This document shows, in pieces, positions 22,400-34,678 of a stretch of DNA of 64,000 nucleotides (positions are counted from its first letter, which is position 1; each line of letters begins with the position of its first letter). Made by a program: the position numbers and the translations under genes. The notes below the pieces were generated by a model. The model saw nothing but the letters and a program-made list of their open reading frames with translations, was not told where the DNA came from and searched no databases. The stretch comes from Erythrophleum ivorense. Lineage: Eukaryota > Streptophyta > Magnoliopsida > Fabales > Fabaceae. The stretch is taken from contig JAIUCV010000003.1 of the NCBI GenBank assembly GCA_026724425.1, forward strand, positions 50,780,477 through 50,844,476. Reading direction: 5' to 3'.

Positions 22400-23580
22400 T
22401 TTTAGATGAATGGTTAAGACAACATGGGGTAGAGGTAGAGGCAGGCCACCCAAGGCTTAGAGGGTTGAGCCAGAGGTCCGAGTTGAGCCTGAAGACCCTC
22501 TACAAGCTATCATGGAGAGATTAGATCAGTATGAGACCAAGATGGGCCAACAATAAGAGATGCTAGAATAGTAGAGGTACATTATGCAGCAATAGCATGA
22601 GGTGATAATGCAACTGCAAGATACCCTGGCTAGGCAAGAAGAAGCCAAGAGAGAAGCCCCTATACCTCAACCATCCACTTCTGGCATTCCACCTCCACCT
22701 TTCCAAGAGCTAGTTCAAACTCTGCCAACCATTCAAAAAATGTTAAATTAGTTTAGAAAGAATAATCTTCCCACATTTAACAAGACATTAAATGTGGATA
22801 GGGCGAAGGCTTGGGTTATGGAGATAGAAAAGATCTTTACAATGATAGAGTGTACTTTTGAATAGAAGGCTTAGCTTGCCACTTTTATATTATAGAAAGA
22901 GGCAGATAGATGTTGGCGTAGCACAAAGCCACTGATGGAAACCAAGAATTTGCAAATTAGGTAGGAGAACTTCCTAGTAGAGTTTTATGAAAAGTACTTC
23001 ATTAAGGAAGCAAAAGGAGATGCAATTCATGAGCTTGAAGCAAATTGATGATATGATAATGGATCAGTATGTGGCCAAGTTTATTGAGTTGTCTCAGTAC
23101 TCCTCTTACCTCTAGAGATATGATGATGAATTTTCGAGATGTGAACAATTTGAGACAAGATTGAAGCCCTTAATTAGTGACAAAGTCACGCCACAGTAAA
23201 TCAGGAACTTTAATAATCTTGTGGAGGTCAGTAGGGTGATTGAGAATAATTTGTGAGCTATCATGCCTACTATGACTTTAGCTAATCAGAAGGGGGCTCC
23301 ATAACTAAAAAGACTAAGATCAAAAGAGGGTTCTAGCACAGCACTCAGTAGCAAGAAGAGAGGTAAGATCAAAAGAGGGTTCTAGCGCAGCACACAATAG
23401 GGTAAGAAAGTGCAGCCTTCTTAGACTTAGTCATCCTCCCAGCAATCCATAGTGACTTGTTTCAAGTGTGAGAAGTCAGGGCACTTCACCAAGAATTTCC
23501 CCCAGATAGATATAGTGCCTTCTTCTAGACTGCAAACCCAGGGCAGAGTGTTCACCTTTACTTAATAAGAATCCAGTGTG
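22400..23580 (+). pseudogene. gag: gag of element A (broken)
   Basis: Starts near TGGGGTAGAGGTAGAGGC (a Gly/Arg-rich N-terminus), then a Gln-rich stretch, a Pro-rich linker, and the gag domain (about 22740-23270). The nucleocapsid knuckle at 23458-23499 reads CFKCEKSGHFTKNF; the last Cys of CCHC is Phe. Stop codons are frequent and often replace Gln (TAG for CAG) in the Gln-rich part. I cannot fix the original start codon. Confidence 0.78.
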
Positions 23581-23589
23581 TCTCCCAGT

Positions 23590-25440
23590 TTGATTCGAGT
23601 TACGTTGATGGTAAATGGCTTTCTTGTAATTGCCATGTTTGATCCAAGCACTAGCCACTCATTTATATCCTATGATTGTGCGAGATGATTAGGCTGGCTA
23701 TTAGTACTTTACCATTTGACTTATCTGTCATTACACCTACCAAAAGCCATGTGGTTACTTCCCATGCCTATTTGAATGTCACTATTTGGTTCAATCATTG
23801 CCATACCATTATTGATTTGATTTGTATGCCCTTCTATGACATTGATTTGATTATTGGTATGAATTGGATGACTGCCAATAATGCTATGCTTGATTGTGAA
23901 CATCGGACCATATCTATACCTACTTGTGGGACCATACTTAGGGTAGGAGCTAAGCTATCCTTTTTGACTACTACCCAGGTTGAGAGGTATTTAGAGCATA
24001 GATGTCAAAGGTTTCTAGTCTCTTTCTCTATTCAGGCTGAGGTAAAGGAAGGGATAGAGGAGATCCCAATTGTTAGAAAATTTCTAGAGGTCTTCCTTAA
24101 AGATTTTAGCTCTAGTGGTCTACCCCCTGAAAGAGAGTTAGAATTCCCTATAAATATAATGCCTGGGGTTAGACTGGTATCCAAGGCTCCTTACAGGTTG
24201 GCTTCCACTGAGCTTATTGAGTTGAAAAAGTACATAGAGGAATTATTAAAGAAAGGGTTCATATGCCCTAGTGTTTCACCTTGGGGAGTTCTAATGTTAT
24301 TTATGAGAAAGAAGGATGGTAGCTTACGATTGTGTATAGATTATAGAGAATTAAATAAAGTTACCATTAAGAATAAATATTCTCTCCCTATAATTGATGA
24401 TTTGTTAGATCAGTTATCTGGGGCATCAATGTTTTCCAAGATAGATCTTAAATCTGGATACCACTAGTTGAGAGTAAGAACTGGAAAAGTCCCAAAGACA
24501 ACTTTTAAAATGAGATATGGGCATTATGAGTTCGTTATGATGTCATTTGAGCTAAGAATGCACCCACTTTGTTCATGGATTACAAGAACAGGGTATTCAA
24601 ATAGTATTTAGATCAGTTTATGGTTGCCTTCATTGATGATATCTTAGTATACTCCATATCTTTTAAGGAGCACGAGAGGCATTTGAGATTAGTCTTAAAG
24701 ACTCTGAGAGATAAGAAGTTGTATGCCAAACTTAGTAAATATGAGTTTTGGCTAACCAAAGTAAGATTCTTAGGTCACATGATATCATAAGAGGGGGTTG
24801 TGATTGATCCCCACAAAGTGGAACCTATGTTACAGTGGGATAAACCTAGAATGATCATCGAGGTTAGGAGTTTCCTAGGTTTAGCAAGGTATTATAAATA
24901 GTTTATTTAGGACTTTTCTCATATGGCCTTACCACTGACAAGGCTGATAAGGAAGAAAGCACTTTTCGTGTGAGATGATAGATGTCAGAGGAGTTTCCAA
25001 AAGTTGAAGCTCCGATTGACCACTACCCCTGTATTGATTATCCCTTACCCTAATGAGCCATTTATAGTTTATTGTGATACCTTGAGCAAAGGGTTAGGAT
25101 ATGTGTTAATGCAACAGGGTAGAGTAGTGATATATACCTCTAGGTAGTTGAGGCCTCATAAGGAGAATCATCCCACACATGACTTAGAGTTAGTCGCCAT
25201 AGTGTTTGCTCTTAAAATCTGAAGACACTATCTGTATGGTGCTACTATAGAGATTTGTAGTGACTACAAGAGTCTAAAATACTTATTTAATCAAAAGGAA
25301 CTGAATATGAGATAGGGGAGATAGATGAAATTCTTAAAGGATTATGATTATACATTGAAGTATCATCCGAGTAAAGCTAATATGGTGGGGGATGCCCTGA
25401 GTAGGAAGTCCATCCATATAGCCCATATGATGATTAGGGA
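23590..25440 (+). pseudogene. Protease, reverse transcriptase and RNase H of element A (broken)
   Basis: Protease region with MFDPSTSHSFIS (changed from the usual D-S-G) and IIGMNWM near 23860. RT follows after LPPERELEFP. An open stretch spans 23676-24467 and includes KKDGSLRLCIDYRELNK and KIDLKSGYH. A one-base loss near 24555 shifts the frame at the MSFGL..NAP block. Catalytic FIDD is intact at 24629-24640. RNase H follows at about 25040-25300 (IVYCDTLSKGLGYVLMQ, where a conserved Ala is Thr), with stops at Gln and Trp positions. It ends at YHPSKANMVGDALSRKS. Confidence 0.86.
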
Positions 25441-25687
25441 GCAAGAACTCTAAGAAAAGTTTAGAAACATTAATTTCTCTTGTTAGGTGGTATTAGGTAA
25501 ATTATATCTAAGTGAAACCTGAATTGCGTATAAGTTGAGAACCCATATCATAGACACCCAGAGAGAGGATGAGTTCCTAAGTTAGGTCAAGAATAAGATA
25601 TCCTAAGGTAAGACCTCAAATTTTAGGGTATCTGAGGATGGTATGATAGTATACCAGGATAGAGTCTGTGTGCCTAGTTGAAATGAA

Positions 25688-26251
25688 TTGAGAGAAAGCA
25701 TTTTAGAAGAGGTACATAAGAGTAAGTATATTATCCACCTAGGTGCTACAAAGATGTATCAGGATTTAAAAAGGATTTTCTGGTGGCCAGAGATGAAAAA
25801 TGATATAACGGATTACGTGGCTAGATGCCTAGCGTGTCAGAGGATAAAAATGAAACATCAGAGACCCGCTAGGTTGTTGCAACCCCTAGATATCCCTGAG
25901 TGGAAATGGAATAGTATAGCCATAGATTTTATTATGGGGTTACCTAGGATATCCTTTAGACACAATGCTATCTGGGTAGTTGTGGATAAAATGACAAAGT
26001 CTGCATACTTTTTAGCCATCAAGGCTACTCACACACTAGATAAATTAGCCCAGTTGTATATTAAACAGATAGTGTGACTTTATGAAGTACCCAGTAGCAT
26101 AGTTTCAGATAGAGACCTTAGGTTCACATCGAACCTCTAGAGGTCGTGCATCTTGCCTTAGGGACTAGGTTGCAATTTAGTACTACATATCACCCTTAAA
26201 CAGATGGCCAAACTGAGAGGACTATCCAAAATGTAGAAGACATGTTGACAG
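25688..26251 (+). pseudogene. Integrase N-terminal part and core of element A, cut by element B
   Basis: Open from 25688 to about 26077. It has the H-H-C-C zinc region (HKSKYIIHLG ... CLACQRIK) and the core start IDFIMGLP with the first catalytic Asp. SDRD carries the second Asp and TERTIQ the Glu, after a frame disturbance near 26140. At 26251 the coding sequence is interrupted by the left LTR of element B and resumes at 41928 with ACVFAYNNSYHSS. Confidence 0.86.
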
Positions 26252-29200
26252 TGTAACACCATAGATTCTAGCTCATTTCATGACATTCATAAGCCTCACA
26301 TCATCAATTCCATAAGAATATAAAGAAAGATGGACTAAAATAATGAGTATTTTTGCGTTCCGTTTTGTTTAAAATTTCCATTCGATGTCATGTGGACCAT
26401 GTAAGCTCATATTATACATTCTCATATTCAATTACATCAATACAACTCATTTGCATCATAAAATCATGCTTACAACTCATGGAAACTGAAAATGAAGCAT
26501 AAATTATGGAGGTTTAATTTCGGCCAAATTTGGCCTTCTTTCTGACCAAATTTTGGAAAATCATAACTAATTCTAGAAAAATTGAAATTATGCAATCTTG
26601 GCATTCTAGAAAGCTATGGATGTCTACTTAACAATAAAAATATGCCTAAACTATAACATCCATCACAGAGGGCTTTTGACATCAAAAAATTCTAGATGTT
26701 AAACTGCCTCTGAATGCTGTCACAGATTCTGCAGCAAACTTTGAAAATATCCAATTAATTCTAAACAAATCCAAACCATACAAATGATACCAATCAGGAA
26801 ATCTTTGGATGTTAACTAGAGGGAAAAAATATTTCTAGACCAGCTTAGACAGCCCAAACCTTGGAATTCAAGAGAATAGTAACTTAGGTCGGGTAAGGGT
26901 CCTAATTCTAGAAAGAATGTTCAAAAATTCATATCTCCTTCTTTAGACCTTTAAATGAGGTGCTTCTAATTTTTATGAGTCACTGTGAATGTCTAGTTTC
27001 TTGTATAAAATCTCATGGCAATTGGACATCATTTGGGCCTTGTGTGATTGAAATAGTGTAGCAGACCAAAACCAGAAAAATTGCCAACTTTGAAAAATCA
27101 TCAAATATTCTGTAGACCTTTGAAAAGTATGATCTTTAGCTTCCCAAAAAGCTCTCAACAAGACCTAAATGGCTACAGAATCTTAAATCAAGAAGAGCTC
27201 ATTTGGCTAAAAATTGATATAAGGTTTTATTATGGCTATTTTGGCTCCATATAGGGTACCAAAGTTGCCAAATAGTTTTCCCTTAGTCTTAGCACCTTTT
27301 GGGCAAGTCTAAAAGCATATTTAGGACGTTTGTGAGATGTCTAAATGGTCCCAAACCTCATGCATCTCATTTTGGCCTTTTCATCTGCACTTATACATAT
27401 TTCCATTAAACTTTCAAATTGCATACTTTGGCATTACATACCCAAATTCTATTTTAGAGTTTACACATCATATCTATACATTTATACATCACATAATGTC
27501 ATAATTACACATGTCTAATGGGTCATAGACCATATACATCAAAGGATTATATCATATGATCCAATTATGGTCTTAAAGTGACAAAACTTAAGCATATTAG
27601 AACATTGGAGAGGAGGGAACGAGATTCAAAGAATCCCAATAGCTTATCTCCCATTCAATCATACATAATATATGCAAAGCAAGCCTTAAAAATGCATGCA
27701 TGGATATCATGGAAGTTATGAATATTCAAGAAGCAAACTTGGCATGTGAACAAGTTTTACAAAATATTCAAGAGCTCACCAAGTGTTTGGATTGGCCTCA
27801 CACTTTTTTTCTCATGGATTGTGGTCTGCCTCGCCCATTCTTTAAGAGCTTTGGACTCAACCAAACTCTTGGGAGCCCACTTTACTTTTGGGAGACTCTT
27901 TACTTTGTCTCTACCAATTCTAAGGGTTCTTTGCTCATTCTCATCATGGTTAAGAGTCCTTGGCCTCTCCACACTCAAGTATACTCAAACAAACATCATA
28001 CATTAATTTCAAAACATAATATGGCATCATGAATCATGACATATAAAGTTATGCTAGCATAGTTTTCATGGCTTGAAAATACACATGCATACGTTCTAAG
28101 ACAAGCTAAACACATATCCATGCATGAGAGAAGATAGAGAGAGGTACCTTACACACAATCACACACTTTTTCCTTGGATTTTACGCCTCCTCTTTCGGTC
28201 ACACACCCACAACCTTGTAGAGATAGTTTCTCTTGGCCTAGATACAACTTATGGAAGCCAATTAGGTTCATGAAACAATCTCTAAGGCCTTACATCATGC
28301 TTGGATACTAGATTGCTCTATAAGTTCCATTATGGTCTATAAATGCACCTAATGAAGCAACCTCCCTCAAATAATTTCTAGGCTCCATTCTTTCAAATAT
28401 GATTCTTGACTCCTTTTAAGCCTCTTGGAGTTATCACACAATTAAAACAAAGGGCCTAACATAATGTAGCTTCCTTAGGTCATAACATGGAACCTAAGAC
28501 ACCAAATCACTTTCTATGAGTTCTAAATTTTTTTCAAGGCTTCCCCTAATTTTTATTCATCAAATATGACTCAAGAATGGCCTTAGAAAAATTTAAAACT
28601 CTCCCAAACTATATGAACATGCTTTGGCCAAGACTATGCATGGTTTAGGGCTCCTTGGAGTTTTCTTTGTTTTCTTGAATGAAGAAGCTTTTGGAGAGCA
28701 TCTTAGGGGTCTCAAGAACTCATTTAAACTCTTAATTAAACTTAAGAATCATCACACAAAATTAGAATTTGGAAGGAATACTTGAAACCCTAGAATTTGT
28801 ATCTTGAAATCTAATGGTTATTTTGTTATTTTCTTTGCATATTCTCATTTTTCTCCATCAAATACCTAAGATTCATACTTGGTTGGCCTTGAAAGTCAGA
28901 TCCACCTAGGGTTCTTGGTGTGTGTCGAATTGGAGAAGAAGGGGAAATCAAAATAGCAACCATAGGATGTAATTTTACTTAGTTTCCTTGCTTAGTTTGG
29001 CTTAAATCTTGCTTTCTCCAAGCTCCTCTCTTTAAATCCGAAATTTCCCTTGAATTTCTCCCTTGAATCAGATTTATAAAATTCATTTTAATCCAAACAA
29101 AAAAAGGAAAAGAGAGGAGAGGAGGTGTGGAAAAAGAAAAGCATGAAAAATCACTATGGAAACATAACTTAAGCTTAGATTTCTTCCTTCTTCTTTTTCT

Positions 29201-29848
29201 TCCTTTCCTACACACCTCTCTCCTAGGGTTTTGCTTCTAGTTCAGGGCTAAGAAATCTGATGCTAAATGAGGGAGAGTGTGAGGCACCACCTTTATATAG
29301 GTGTAGGAAAGTGAATTTTTTAAAAATTTCAATTTTTCCCTTCATACTTTGCATTTTCATTTCTCCTTTATTTTAGCTCTTTTTTTAGAACCATCTTTTA
29401 CATTATAAAATTTAGATTCCCAATTTAATAAAATGCCTTTGAAATCACTCAAATCAGAACTAAAATCTTTCTAACGAATCCATAAAAGTTTAGGTACATC
29501 GACGTCAGAAAATATCCACCAGAGGAGATTTAATTTATCCGAGGCTTCCCATAGTTTTTAGGATCTTTGAGAATCCAAGAGAACTCAAAAATTTCATTTA
29601 AAAAGGCCTTCTGTGTGAATTCCAAAATTTGCTCAAAATTACGAAAATGTCATTATGTTTCGTAGGTTTTCCATCAAAATTTGTTTCTTCATTCTAGCTC
29701 TATTTTTCCTTCTATCTGAGGCTAGAATTCTCATTTTTAGGAGTCTAAAATGTTACTCAAATTTTTTGGGATCTTAACTAATTTATTTCAGGGAACTTGC
29801 TTTGAAAATGCGCCCATTTCTATAGTTTAACTAAAACTGAACATTACA
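26252..29848 (-). repeat. 3' LTR of element B
   Basis: Reads TGTAACACCATAG ... ACATTACA on the + strand; 3597 bp. It carries the dyad near 27617-27633 (GAGATTCAAAGAATC) and the roughly 30-bp unit array at about 27790-27975. It matches the right-hand LTR closely once LTR C is removed. Confidence 0.9.
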
Positions 29849-29868
29849 ATTCTCTTCCCTTTTAAAAA
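29849..29868 (-). other. Polypurine tract of element B
   Basis: Directly next to the left LTR. On the minus strand it is a run of A and G with an AAAAGGGAAGAGAA core, in the position expected for the plus-strand primer. Confidence 0.8.
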
Positions 29869-29898
29869 ATTTTGTCCTCAAAATTTAGATAACATACC

Positions 29899-31200
29899 TC
29901 ATGGGAAGAGTTCTGGATATTTCTTCCTCATATCATCTTCTAGCTCCCAGGTAGCTTCCTCAGGAGATAACCCCTTCTAAACCACTTTCACCAGCGGTAT
30001 TGTCTTATTCCATAACTGCTTGAGTCTAACGTCAATGATCCAATCTGGTGATACTATGTATGATAGATCTTCCTGTAATTGCATATTCTCATATTCTATG
30101 ACATGTGAGGGGTCGGGCTGGTACTTTTTAAGCTGGGAGACATGGAATACATTATGGACTTGGCTTACGTTTGAGGGAAAGGCTAGTCTGTATGTCACAT
30201 GTCTTACTTTACCAAGAATCCAGAAAGGACCTATGTACTTTGGACTAAGCTTTTTACTCTTAATGGACTGACCTATCCCTGTGACTGGAGACACTCTAAT
30301 AAAAATGTGGTCTCTAATCTCAAACTTTAACAGCCGTCTACGTTTATCTGCATAATTTTTCTATCTACTATATGTCGTCAGAAGTTTCTTTCTAATGGTT
30401 TCTATCTATCTAAAAGTCTAGTCTACTAATTCTGGGCCTATGAGGCTCCGCTCTTCTAGCTTAACCCAACACATTGGGGACCTATACTTCCTCCCATATA
30501 ATATCTCATACGGTGCCATCTATATACTTGCATGATAACTGTTATTATAGGTAAACTCTGCTAGAGGCAAGTATGCATCCTAGTTTCCTTTTATTTCTAG
30601 CACACATGCCCTCAACATGTCTTCAAGGGTTTGGATGGTTCTCTTCATTTGTCTATCCGTCTATGGGTGATAGGCCATGTTAAATCTAAGTCTGGTTCCT
30701 AAAGCATCTTATAATGATCTCCAGAAGTTCGATGTGAATCTGGGATCTCTATCTAACATTATGCTCTTAGGCACACCATGCAATCTAACTATCTCCTTGA
30801 TGTACAGCTAGGCTAATTTATCTAGGATATAAGTGGCTTTCATATGTAAGAAGTGTGCTAACTTTGTTAACCTATCCAATATTACCCATATTGTATCATA
30901 CCCCGATGATGTCGTGGGTAAACCCATGACAAAATTCATTGCTATGCTATCCTATTTCCACTCCGGGATATCAAGGGGCTGAAGTAACCTAGCTGATTTC
31001 TAATGTTTTATTTTCACTCTTTGGCATACTAGACATCAAGAGATGTATTTTGCTATGTCTATTTTCATTCTAGGCCACTAGAACATTTTCTTCAAGTCTT
31101 GATACATTTTGTTATTGCCTGGATGAATGATGTTCTTGCTCTTATGTGCCTCATCTAATATCTTCTCTCTAATTTTTGTGTTTCTAGGCACATACAGCCT
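29899..31200 (-). pseudogene. Integrase of element B (broken)
   Basis: The zinc region (HKSKNIIHPGNNKMY ... CLVCQRVK) lies near 31020-31160 and the catalytic core near 30580-30990. Two catalytic positions are changed: the first Asp is Asn (AMNFVMGLP) and the Glu of the usual SERT is Lys (MKRTIQ); the second Asp (LDRDPRFTS) remains. The C-terminal part is open at 29977-30294 (PKYIGPFWILGKV, HVSQLKKYQPDP). The tail LSPEEATWELEDDM...YPELFP ends with a stop at 29899-29901. A Trp before KGLSPEE has become a stop (TAG). Confidence 0.87.
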
Positions 31201-31429
31201 ATCCCTATACCTCACTATGTTATCCTCAGACAGATTGAACTCTTGAATACTACCCTAGGCTATTTGAGCTCTAATCTTACTTATGTGATCATCTGTCTGC
31301 TAGGCCTCTCTTATCTGATGCCTCAGGTCATTTTCTATTTGGGTCTCACTCATTAATAGTTTTCCTGAATACACCTCATAGGAAAGACTCATATCTCTTA
31401 ATCTCTTAATCAATTCCTGCTCTCAGATC

Positions 31430-32700
31430 ATCATACAGGTCATGTGTATGGATTTTCTACTTAGGGCATCAGCTACCACGTTAGCCTTACCAGGATGGTA
31501 TTTCAACATGAAATCATAATCTTTCGAAAATTTTAGCCATCTTCGTTGCCTCATACTCAGCTCTTTCTATTCAAATATATATTTAAGGCTTTTGTTGTTG
31601 CTTTAAATTTCTATAACTGCCCCGTATAAGTAGTGTTTCCATATTTTCAAAGCAAACACCACTACGGCTAACTCTCGGTCGTGTGTGGGGTAGTTTTCCT
31701 TATGAGATTTTAACTATCTAGAAGTATAAGCTACCACTTGGCCTTTATGCATAAGCACACATCTTAACCCTTTCTTAGAGGCATCACAATATACTATAAA
31801 AGCTTCTTTAGGGTCAGGAAGTACTAAAACTGGGGCCATGGTTAACTTGTGCTTTAATTCTTGAAAACTACTTTCATATTTTTCATTCCACATAAATGGC
31901 ACATTCTTTCTAGTAAGCCGGGTCGGTGGCATCGCTGTCTGAGAAAAGCCCTTAATGAACCTCCTATAATAGCCTATTAAACTTAGGAAGCTCCTGATCT
32001 CTATCACTATCCTAGGTCTCTCTCACTATAATACTGCCTTTACCTTATGGGGATCTACTGCGACCCCTGCTTGGGAGATCACATGACCTAGAAACTGAAC
32101 CTCAGTTAGTAAAAACTCACATTTACTAAGTTTAGCATACAACTGTCTCTCTTTCAGGGTCTCTAAGGCTAATCTCAGGTGCTGCTCATATTCCTCTCTA
32201 CTTTTTGAGTAGATGAGGATGTCATCTATGAAGAATACTATAAATCTGTCTAAGTATGGCCTGAAAACTCTGTTCATGTAATCTATGAAGACTGCGGGTG
32301 CATTTGTCTATTCGAAGGGCATAACTAAAAATTCATAGTGCCCGTATCTAGTTCTAAAAGCTGTCTTGGGGATATCTTTAGCCTTTATTCTGAGTTGATG
32401 GTATCCCAACCTGAGATCTATCTTAGAAAACATTGACACTCCTACTAACTGATCTAGGAGGTCATCTATGCGAGGGAGAGGGTACTTATTCTTAATGGTT
32501 ATTTTATTAAGTTCCTGATAATCTATGCACAATCTAAGGCTCCCGTCTTTCTTCTTTACAAATAGGACTAGAGCTCCCCATGGCAAGACACTGGGTTTGA
32601 TAAAAACCTTCTCTAAAAACTCTTATATCTGTTTCTTAAGCTCTACTAACTCAGTGGGGGCCATCCTATACAGGGCTTTAGATATTGGACTTGTCCTAGG
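31430..32700 (-). pseudogene. Reverse transcriptase and RNase H of element B (broken)
   Basis: RT is mostly open (32308-32586 and 32026-32277) with KKKDGSLRLCIDYQELNK, KIDLRLGYHQLRIK and intact catalytic FIDD at 32221-32232. RNase H follows (31714-32007 and below) with FIVYCDASKKGLRCVLMH and then DRELAVVVFALKIWKHYLYG. Stops fall at the junctions, for example after the VKAVL block and within MPFE. It ends at YHPGKANVVADALSRKS near 31440-31500. Confidence 0.88.
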
Positions 32701-33290
32701 TATAATGTCTATAGGAAACTCGACCTCTCTCTCTGGGGGTAATCTGTTAATTTCTCTGGGGAATGCCTCTGGGAACTCCTTTACTACAAAAATCTCATCT
32801 ATACCCTCTTCTACCTTAGCTTGGTTTGAAAAGAAAACTAGATACCCTTGACAACCATGCCCTAGAGATCTCTCAGCCTGGGAGGTGGTCATGATAGATA
32901 ACTTAGCCCTTGTAATAGGCACAGTTCCACACTTAGGTAAAGTAATACATCTGTGGCTATAATCTAGTATGGCATTATTCATAGACATCCAGTTCATGCC
33001 AATAATTACGACAATATCAATAAGGGGTATACAAATCAAATCAAAGGTGGTCAGGCAATGATTAAACTGGATCACATAATTCAAGCAAGCATGGGAGGTA
33101 ATGGCTCAGTTTCCTATGGGGGTAGATACATGCAAATCATATGGAAATGTATGCATGCTCAGACCTAACTTTTTAACACAATCATATGAAATAAAAGAGT
33201 AGCTAGCACCCGAACCGAATAATGCAGTCACAGAAAAATCATTTATTCTAATAGTACCTTGAATCAGACTTAGGGACTGGCTAGCCTCCT
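32620..33290 (-). pseudogene. Protease of element B (broken)
   Basis: The active-site region on the minus strand, near 33200-33230, reads LFGSGASYSFIS, so the catalytic Asp is Gly. Downstream the IIGMNWM motif lies near 32985 and the frame is open over 32623-33084. It then runs into the LPPEREVEFP linker before RT. Confidence 0.82.
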
Positions 33291-34494
33291 GCTATGTTAG
33301 GGCAAAGGCTCTACCATGAGTCTAAGGTCTGGGAGGAGAAGCCATCTCCTTCTGCTGTGTGAATTGTGAAAGAGCCTGGGTGCAATCTCTAGCCATATGC
33401 CCTAGCCTACCACACCTAAAGCACACATTCTACCCTATATAACACGATCTGGTACTGTGGTTCCTGCCATACTGGGGACATGCGCCGGGTTTAAAGCTCC
33501 CTTAGCTGGACTGAGTCCTCTGTCTCTTTCCCTTTTGACCCCACTAGCCTCTGCCACCTCTCCTTCTTATCACTGTAGCCTGTGAACCTTCTCTAGGTCT
33601 CTTGGGCTCAGGGAAGGGTGGTCTGGCATTGGAATTGGGTTGCATCATCCTAAAGTTCATTTCAATGACTCTGCATACCTCAACAAGGGCATTAAAGTGC
33701 CTAATCCTCTATGGCACTACCCTATCTCTAATCTCAAGGAGCAAGCCCTTCTCTAATCTGTCCGCTTTCCACCTCTCATCATCATGTCTCTGCAAATTGG
33801 AGGAGTATCTGGAGATCTCAACAAACTTTGCTATGTACTAGTCCACAGACATTCCATCAGTTTGCTTAAAGAGAATAAATTATGATTCTTTATCATCTCT
33901 GATTGAATTGGGGAAATATTTCTTGTGAAACAACTCGAGGAATGCCTCCCATGTAATTAGGGAGTTCCTCGCCTTCAGTATAGGATCAGTGCCCTTCCAC
34001 TAATAGTCTACCTTTCTCTGTAACTGGAAAATGGCCATCTTGGCCTTTTGCTCAGATGTGCACTCCATCACCTTGAAACATTTTCTCTACCTGCGTAATC
34101 TAGGCCTCAACTTTATCTGCATTTATCTCACCATTAAAGGTGAGAAGCCCAAATTTTCTAAACTACGTAATAACTTTTCTAGTCGAGGGCTACTACTAAG
34201 CAGGAGGCATTTGAGCTAATGGAATCGAGGTAACTGCCAGTGCATATGGCTTGGATCTGGGTGAGTCGCCCCTGAATGTTCAGGACAATCTGAGTGTGGA
34301 GAAGGCTTAAAAGGAGTAGGTGTAGGGCCTTGGCTATTTCTCTCAGCAAGTCATTCCTGAAGCTACATAATGATGGCTTACTGCTAATCTAAGTGAGCCA
34401 TAATGGACTGTAAGGTTCTAGCTACTGGATCATTAAGACCGGCTTTATCAGCACGAGCTTCTCTAAAGGGCCAGCCTTTCCTAGTGTTCACCAT
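33291..34494 (-). pseudogene. gag: gag of element B (broken, with an intact zinc knuckle)
   Basis: The likely start is the ATG at 34494-34492 (MVNTRKGWPFREARAD). This is the same N-terminal type as gag of element F (VNIKRGRPSREAHAED), so B and F belong to one family. A Gln-rich linker with several TAG stops and the gag domain follow. The nucleocapsid knuckle at 33382-33423 is a complete CCHC: CFRCGRLGHMARDC. Confidence 0.82.
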
Positions 34495-34640
34495 TATGTT
34501 GAAACATCATAACAAGTTAGAAAATGAACTAAGGAACACTTCCACCATCAAACATACTCAATTCATCCGAAAGCAAGCTCATATGCATCTAGGCAACTCA
34601 TAAACATAAACCAGAACCTACATCAAGAGCCTGAACCTTT

Positions 34641-34653
34641 GCTCTGATACCAA
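34641..34653 (-). other. Primer binding site of element B (initiator Met tRNA)
   Basis: On the minus strand this reads TTGGTATCAGAGC followed by AAAGGTTCAGG, an exact match to the usual initiator-Met-tRNA primer site. It lies four bases inside the right-hand LTR boundary. Confidence 0.9.
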
Positions 34654-34678
34654 TAAATGTAACACCATAGATTCTAGC

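Noticed and set aside
27700..28032. Overlapping frames of 110 and 86 codons in the left LTR of element B
   Set aside because: They fall in the corresponding array of the B LTR and are not shared with the right LTR in the same frame.
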